From positions 207,554,151 to 207,618,150 of the forward strand of contig CP136065.1 of assembly GCA_032622095.1 (NCBI GenBank): a stretch of 64,000 nucleotides of DNA, read 5' to 3'. The notes below the pieces were generated by a model. That model did not search any database and was not told the DNA's origin. It saw only the letters and a program-made list of their open reading frames with translations. Source of the stretch: Siphonodentalium dalli (taxonomy: Eukaryota; Mollusca; Scaphopoda; Gadilida; Siphonodentaliidae). Positions 57,560 through 64,000 of the stretch are shown piece by piece. The first letter of the stretch is position 1. Each line of letters begins with the position of its first letter. The position numbers were made by a program, and so were the translations under genes.

Positions 57560-59437
57560 AAGTAGTCCTCAAATGAGAATGAACCAAAGGAATAGTGGTG
57601 TTCCTGCTGAAGTAGTCCTCATGTGAGAATGAATCAAAGGAATAGTGGTGTTCCTGCTGAAGTAGTCCTCATGTGAGAATGTGTTCCTACTGAAGTAGTC
57701 CTCATGGGAGAATGAATCATAGGAATAGTGGTGTTCCTGCTGAAGTAGTCCTCATGTGAGAATGTGTTCCTACTGAAGTAGTCCTCATGGGAGAATGAAT
57801 CATAGGAATAGTGGTGTTCATACTGAAGTAGTCCTCATGTGAGAATGAACCAAAGGAATAGTGGTGTTCCTACTGAAGTAGTCCTCATGTGAGAATGAAT
57901 CATAGGAATAGTGGTGTTCCTACCGAAGTTGTCCTCATGTGAGAATGTGTTCCTACTGAAGTAGTCCTCATGGGAGAATGAATCATAGGAATAGTGGTGT
58001 TCCTGCTGAAGTAGTCCTCATGTGAGAATGAATCATAGGAATAGTGGTGTTCCTACCGAAGTTGTCCTCATGTGAGAATGTGTTCCTACTGAAGTAGTCC
58101 TCATGGGAGAATGAATCATAGGAATAGTGGTGTTCCTGCTGAAGTAGTCCTCATGTGAGAATGAATCATAGGAATAGTGGTGTTCATACTGAAGTAGTCC
58201 TCATGTGAGAATGAACCAAAGGAGTAGTGGTGTTCCTACTGAAGTTGTCCTCATGTGAGAATGAATCATAGGAATAGTGGTGTTCATACTGAAGTAGTCC
58301 TCATGTGAGAATGAACTAAAGGAATAGTGGTGTTCCTACTGAAGTAGTCCTCATGTGAGAATGAATCATAGAAATAGTGGTGTTCCTACTGAAGTTGTCC
58401 TCATGTGAGAATGTGTTCCTACTGAAGTAGTCCTCATGGGAGAATGAATCATAGGAATAGTGGTGTTCCTGCTGAAGTTGTCCTCATGTGAGAATGAACC
58501 AAAGGAGTAGTGGTGTTCCTACTGAAGTTGTCCTCATGTGAGAATGAATCATAGGAATAGTGGTGTTCCTACTGAAGTTGTCCTCATGTGATAATGAACC
58601 AAAGGAATAGTGGTGTTCCTGCTGAAGTAGTCCTCATGTGAGAATGAATCATAGGAATAGTGGTGTTCCTACTGAAGTTGTCCTCATGTGAGACTGAATA
58701 AAAGGAGTAGTGGTGTTCCTACTGAAGAAGTCCTCATGTGAGACTGAATAAAAGGAGTAGTGGTGTTCCTACTGAAGTAGTCCTCATGGGAGAATGAATC
58801 AAATGAATAGTGGTGTTCCTGCTGAAGGAGTCCTCATGTGAGAATGTGCTCCTACTGAAGTAGTCCTCACATGGGAATGAACCAAAGGAATAGTGGTGTT
58901 CCAACTGAAGTAGTCCTCGTGTGAGAATGAACCAAAGGAGTAGTGGTGTTCCTACTGAAGAAGTCCTCATGTGAGACTGAATCAACGGAGTAGTTGTGTT
59001 CCTACTCTCAGGTGCCTAATAATCGTGATGGCCTAATAATAGTGATGTGTGGGGATTTAGGCTGCAATTAATAATAGTGATGGCAATTCACTCTATGTCT
59101 CAATTCCAAATAATAGTGATCGTTGGGAATTTTCTCCAAAATTAATAATCATGCTGACACTATTATTTGGCACCTGTTTCTACTGAAGTAGTCCTCATGT
59201 GAGAATGAACCAAAGGAGTAGTGGTGTTCCTACTGAAGTTGTCCTCATGTGAGAATGAACCAAAGGAGTAGTGGTGTTCCTACTGAAGTAGTCCTCATGT
59301 GAGAATGAACCAAAGGAGTAGTGGTGTTCCTACTGAAGTAGTCCTCATGTGAGAATGAACCAAAGGAATAGTGGTGTTCCTACTGAAGTAGTCCTCATGT
59401 GAGAATGAACCAAAGGAGTAACTGTGATCCTGCTCCT
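57560..59437. repeat. 50-bp minisatellite with 33-bp short variants
   Basis: Several dozen copies of a 50-bp unit that starts GAAGTAGTCCTCATGTGAGA and ends 'gtggtgttcctact'. A 33-bp variant lacks 17 bp ('aaccaaaggaatagtgg'). Short variants are regularly followed by a unit with 'catgggagaatgaatc', giving a higher-order pattern. One unit is interrupted by a 168-bp element (59,009-59,176). It lies in the putative intron of the minus-strand gene. The leucine/serine-rich frame on the minus strand is a by-product. Confidence 0.92.
59009..59176. mobile_element. 168-bp mini-element inserted in the minisatellite
   Basis: The termini CAGGTGCCTAATAATCGTG and CACTATTATTTGGCACCTG are inverted repeats. 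The interior repeats TAATAATAGTGAT. The flanks are two parts of one minisatellite unit, with CTACT on either side as the nearest candidate target duplication. The class is uncertain; a hAT or CACTA-like MITE is possible. Confidence 0.75.
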
Positions 59438-59463
59438 GAAACACCTTAACAGATCATTCACAT

Positions 59464-59668
59464 TTAGTTTTCTTTAGTGAATGGATTCTCCCACCCAGTT
59501 ATGACTGTATACATTGGAATAGTCTATTATTCATTTGGAGGGGTGTTCAGGAAAAATTATCAGACGACAGAGACGAAATTTCAGTTACAACAGCACAAGA
59601 ATTCCTATTCATTAGTGGGAAAATAAGGTCAACTACTCGTCAATGAGTATTTAGTAAAGAAAGGGTCA
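59464..59668 (+). mobile_element. TTAA-type MITE, diverged copy
   Basis: 'tttctttagtgaatggattc' at the left and 'actcgtcaatgagtatttag' then 'taaagaaaggg' at the right, as in 51,358-51,621 and 48,182-48,440. Confidence 0.65.
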
Positions 59669-59735
59669 TAAATTATTAGGGATAGATAAACAATGTGTAT
59701 GGTAAGCAATAGGTTACACAATTTTGATTTCTCAC

Positions 59736-59792
59736 CTTGTTCAGAACAGGTTTCGATGACAGTACATTGAAAAGGCCTTGGAATCCGACATT
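59736..59792 (-). CDS. Putative penultimate exon of the unidentified minus-strand gene
   Basis: Minus-strand acceptor 'tctctttacag' and donor GTGAGA enclose 57 bp (19 codons, phase 0): NVGFQGLFNVLSSKPVLNK. Good splice sites on both sides and a length divisible by three make it credible. No family is recognised. Confidence 0.42.
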
Positions 59793-60593
59793 CTGTAAAG
59801 AGATTTGATCAGTAGAGCATTGAGGTAATATTACATTGTGAATAAGTTGAAATGTTTGGAAGGATCAACATACGCTCAGCTATATCACTTCTGTTATATA
59901 CTCCGTGTTTGGTGCAGGTCTAAAGTTTTACTGCAACTTCATTTTGGCATGTCAGTATTACAAAAAGCTGACTAATCTGTACAAAATTTTAGCAAAATTG
60001 GAACTAATTTACAAATTCTCAATCAATTTGAGATAGATATCACTGAAGCATTTTATTATTATGGAGACATCATAGAGGGTGTATTTGAATCTGCAGGCTT
60101 GTGTGTTTGAAATGGTTGACCACCAAGACGCAATCCAGGAGTGATGATTTGAACACCGTGAACAGACCCAGAACGTGCTTATGGGTTAGGAAGTTCACTC
60201 TCGGATTGTCGGGGAGTGAAAATCAAAACCCACAAACTTGACGTCACAGTGTTCCTTGGCCAGTTCTTGTTGTTCGATTCATCAAGAACCTGTTCTCAGT
60301 GTCTGTAACCTACCATTAACACACAATCAACGTGGATTTGAATAACCAATGTTGTGGGAAATACTTTTGTAAATAAATACATTTAGGATGGCTATAGAAG
60401 TCTGTTCAGACTGTTTACATGAACATAATTGATAGCCTGTACTGGATTTCAGCGTCAATGATATAAACCTAACATAATGTGATTTTATTGAGTTTTCAGC
60501 ATATAAATGACCACGACATACCTGATATTTTGTAAAAAATGAAAACATCTTTTACTGATAAACAAGACAGTCAATGACTGTGGGGTCGCTCAC

Positions 60594-60623
60594 CAGACTG
60601 CAAAGACTGATAAGACTGGGACT
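60594..60623 (-). CDS. Possible 30-bp microexon of the minus-strand gene
   Basis: Minus-strand acceptor 'gttttggtctccag' and donor GTGAGC enclose 30 bp (SPSLISLCSL in phase 0). It is compatible with the next exon but too short to judge alone. Confidence 0.2.
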
Positions 60624-60982
60624 CTGGAGACCAAAACAGTCAGCACTTTTCATAATCACTTTAAAAGAAGTAGATTTAAACAGGATATGTGGCTAGAGAG
60701 ACTTCAAGTATGTAGCTTGGTAAAAATCCACCTTGAAATTGCCAACTGTACACTACTGATCAACCCCCCCCCCCCCCCTTCGCTTGGCCCCTATTTGACC
60801 AGGTGACCCCATTAAAAAAATCTGAATTGCAGTCAAGGAAGAACATTCCATTCTATATAAGCCAACTAGTTCTTGCAAACATATTTTAAGAATTACTATG
60901 TAGTGAAATAGTTAAGTCTCTTGCTCTGCCCTTATTTGACTTTGTGATCCCATTTTCACAAATCTGATAAGGATAAAAATTA

Positions 60983-62165
60983 AGTTCCCCAGTTGAAGTT
61001 GGTGATATTCACCCATTGGGCACCTCATTTATGAATTTTATCTTCTGCAAATTAGGGGATATAGAAACTTCCTAGAAGGGAAATTTAACTAACAACAATG
61101 TAAATTTGATACTATAGATACTTCCCAGAAGATGAGGCCTAAGCAGAATGAGGTCACCAGAGGGTGAATTTGGTGATGCTAGCCTGCTGTGTGGGATAGC
61201 ATCACAAAAAGCGTGTCTGTTCCTACATTGTGCATGCCTGCATGGCCTCAAGCAACACAATGTATTATACAACAAGCCTTGAAATAGTGTGATAGTGTGT
61301 CTGTCATTTGCAGAATGAGGTCCCCAGAGGGTGAATTTAGTGACCATAAATTCACCCTCTGGAGACCTCATTCTGATAAGGCCCTCAACTGCTATGGAAG
61401 ACCTAGAATAAAATTGAATTTCCCCAGTTGAAGTTGGTGATGTTCACCCATTGGGCCCCTCAATTATGAATTTTATCTTCTGCGAAATTAGGGGATATAG
61501 AAACTTCCTAGAAGGGAAATTTAACTAACAACAATGTAAATTTGATACTATAGATACTTCCCAGAAGATGAGGCCTAAGCAGAATGAGGTCTCCAAATGG
61601 TGAATTTGGTGATGCTAGCCCACGGTGTGGGATAGTATCACTAAAAGCATGTCTGTTCCTACATTGTGCATGTCTGGCCTCAAGCAACACACTGTATTAT
61701 ACAATCAAGCCTTGAGATAGTCTGTCTGTTATTTGCAGAATGAGGTCCCCAGAGGGTGAATTTAGTGACGCTATCCTGCACAGCGGGCTAGTATCACTAA
61801 ATTCACCCTCTGTGGACCTCATTCTGATAAGGCCCTCAACTGCTATGGAAGACCTAGAATAAGATTAAAGTTCCCCAGTTGAAATTGGTGCTGTTCACCC
61901 ATTGGGCACCTCAATCATGAATTTTATCTTCTGCAAATTAAGGGATACAGAAACTTCCTAGAAGGGAAATTTAACTAACAACAATGTAAATTTGATACTA
62001 TAGATACTTCCCAGAAGATGAGGCCTAAGCAGAATGAGATCTTGAGACTCTAGATACTTCCCAGAAGAAGAGGCCTAAGCAGAATAAGGTTCTCAGAGGG
62101 TGTATTTGGTTATGCTAGCCTGTTGTGTGGAGCAACATGAATTCACCCTCTGGGAACCTCATTCT
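60983..62165. repeat. Tandem array of 435-450 bp units with terminal hairpins
   Basis: Three units start near 60,983, 61,418 and 61,868 with 'ttccccagttgaa.ttggtg'. Each contains 'aacttcctagaagggaaatt', 'tagatacttcccagaagatg' and an AGAATGAGGT hairpin. The third unit is shorter and more diverged. Confidence 0.85.
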
Positions 62166-62410
62166 AAAAATGCCAGACACTCTTGGAGAAAATGAAATTA
62201 ATCTGATTTTAATGACCACTGAGTGATAATGTAAACAACAAGGGTGCTTCATTGATAACACCATTAATCTCATTTAAATTATGAATGACATGAATACACT
62301 CCCTGGGGACTCTGCCTATAGCTACATAATACTTTATTTACCTGTGAGTTAGGAGGTGAGATAGGGTGGAATGCTGTTGGTTGGGGGCAAGGTGGGGTTC
62401 TGGGTCATGT

Positions 62411-62420
62411 GGGGGGGGGG
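62411..62420. repeat. Poly(G) tract
   Basis: Ten G. Similar runs (10-18) occur at 7685, 11,696, 28,827, 30,899, 34,253, 37,083, 39,453 and 48,506, and as C at 32,024, 56,929 and 60,764. Confidence 0.9.
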
Positions 62421-62459
62421 TGATAAATTTTTGTATGTTAAATTGATCAAGGAGTTCCT

Positions 62460-63330
62460 GAATTTTTTATTATTTTTTGGGGAATTATGGCCCTGGCTCC
62501 ACCCCTATTTGACCCAGTGACCCCATTTGAACAAATCTGAACCCCAGTCATTCAATGACCCCTCATACCAAATATAAACTAAATCGGCATAATGGTTCTT
62601 GACAAGAAGTCGTTATAAGAATTACCAAGGAGGAATATAGTTATGGCCCTGGTTTCGCAACTGTTTGACACAGTGACCTCATTTGAACAAATCTGAATGA
62701 CAGTCACCTAGAGAACATCCACACCAAATACGATCAAAATGCAAAAATGTAATTTTTTGGTTTTTAGAGTTATGTCCCTGGCTCTGCCCCTAATTGACCC
62801 AGTGACCCAATTTGAACAAATCTGAACCCCAGTCACCCAAGGTCTCTCTGTACAAAATATAAGCTAAATCGGCCAAATATTTTTTTAGAAGAAGTCATTG
62901 TAAGAATTACTATGAGTTATGGCCCTGGTTTCTCAACTAATTGACCGGGTGACCTCATTTGAACAAATCTGAACACCAGTCACCCAAGGACCCTCCATAC
63001 CAAATATTAGCTAAATCGGCACAATGGTTATGGACAAGAAGTCGTAAGAATTACTGTGGAGGAATAGAGTTATGGCCCTGGTTTCACAACTATTTGACCC
63101 AGTGACCTCATTTGAACAATTCTGAATGAGAGTCACCTAGGGAACATCCACACCAAATATGAACCAATTCGGTATGATGGTTTCAGAGAAGAAGATGTTT
63201 TTAAAAAAGTTGACGGATGGACGGACAGACGGCCAGACGGACAGACGGACGGACGCACGGACGGACAACGGACGAGGAGTGATGACTATAGCTCCACCGG
63301 AGACTTCGTCTCAGGTGAGCTAATAAAAAT
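62460..63330 (+). repeat. Bivalve-type dispersed repeat with GACG-rich end
   Basis: About four diverged internal units with 'ttatggccctgg', 'gacccagtgacc', 'atttgaacaaatctgaa' and 'gaagtcgt.agaattac' lead into a GGACGGACG-rich stretch (63,211-63,272), then 'gactatagctccaccggaga' and 'aggtgagctaataaaa'. I know this repeat type from bivalve genomes. It is the main basis for the organism call. Confidence 0.75.
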
Positions 63331-63469
63331 AAAAGGCCGCCAGATCACACATGTTCCTCAAGTAAGGTGGCTTTATTTGATGGGTGACTTTTTTTAGAAA
63401 TGAAATTTTTTATTCTGGAAACAATCTTTGAATCAAACTTTGCTTCCAACTATCTATGTTGTTAACATA

Positions 63470-63990
63470 TTTCATTAGATAAAGGGGCATATTTGTCAGT
63501 CCATACCGAAATTCGAACTTGACCTGAACTTTCATGCGATTAACCCACATACTAAATTTGAAAGAGCTCTATTGGATAATCAAAAATTGAGTTATCATCC
63601 GGCAGCCTTTGAAATTAACTACAACAAAAAGCAATGCTGAAGAAAAAGCCGCAGAAGCCAATGTAGAATTTAATGCAATTTTAAAGAAATGCCATTGAAT
63701 AAAAATGTCAATTTCGAGGGCTGATCGATCCAAACAACAAAATAACCAACAAATTCAAAGGGGCATAACTCTGCCAGAAATGGTTGGATCGGATCCAAAT
63801 TCGAACTTGACCGGGACTTTGTCATATGAAGGCCACATACATAGTTTAATCAAATTCTGTCAAATACTATTCAAGTTATCATCCGGACAACAAACGTTTC
63901 GGACGGACAGACAAGCGGGCAGAAAGATAGACAGGCATACACTGCTCATTTCTTATTCCCCCAAAAAAACATTTTGAGGTCAATAACTGC
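63470..63990 (+). repeat. Second bivalve-type dispersed repeat
   Basis: Two diverged units with 'aaaggggcat', 'attcgaacttgacc', 'ccacata' and 'gttatcatccgg' end in 'ggacggacagacaagcgggc' and 'ttattcccccaaaaa'. It runs to the window edge. Confidence 0.65.
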
Positions 63991-64000
63991 TGTATTTGGA

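Noticed and set aside
58734-58985. Repeat protein on the minus strand in the minisatellite
   Set aside because: The 50-bp unit is not a multiple of three, so the frame cycles; the open stretch is accidental.

Overview
The window is nuclear DNA of an invertebrate animal, most likely a bivalve mollusc. It is AT-rich, has one intron-dense animal gene with canonical GT/AG splice sites, and is packed with transposon remnants, minisatellites, long palindromes and poly(G) runs. The repeats at 62.3-64.0 kb (phrases such as 'gttatggccctggt' and 'cccagtgacctcattt', a GACG-rich stretch, then an 'aggtgagctaataaaa' end) are of a kind I know from bivalve genomes. No bacterial-type operon, CRISPR array, rRNA or confident tRNA gene was seen.

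0-26 kb holds no intact protein gene. Its core is a family of about 1-kb modules, each carrying a nearly invariant 180-221 bp core. Three stand in tandem at 3.3-6.1 kb, three more at 22.8-26.0 kb with almost identical spacing (995 and 1128 bp versus 995 and 1130 bp), and one at 10.6-11.3 kb. The core resembles a structured RNA more than a protein exon and is my best candidate for something undescribed. The same region has a 1365-bp Mutator-like element with a perfect 10-bp target duplication, a second family marked by paired AATAAAGAGCGTT motifs, a SWIM-type zinc-finger fragment, a LINE fragment, a possible relic exon and a 139-bp-arm fold-back element.

26-35.7 kb is repeat-rich intergenic DNA: TTAA-flanked miniature elements, diverged duplications and poly(G) tracts.

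35.87-50.65 kb (+ strand) carries 17 in-phase coding exons, 824 residues, of the planar cell polarity and ciliogenesis effector Inturned (INTU): acidic N-terminal stretch, degenerate PDZ domain and three longin-type regions. The first exon was not found. The introns hold several piggyBac-like MITEs in opposite orientations and a 213-bp mariner-like palindrome.

50.65-64 kb: the INTU 3' end faces a probable minus-strand gene of unknown identity, for which I see two or three terminal exons (60.6, 59.8 and 56.7 kb) and a possible polyadenylation signal at 52.43 kb. Around it lie a hAT-like element, a 1.9-kb 50-bp minisatellite with its own inserted mini-element, a 435-450 bp tandem array with hairpins, and bivalve-type dispersed repeats at the right edge.
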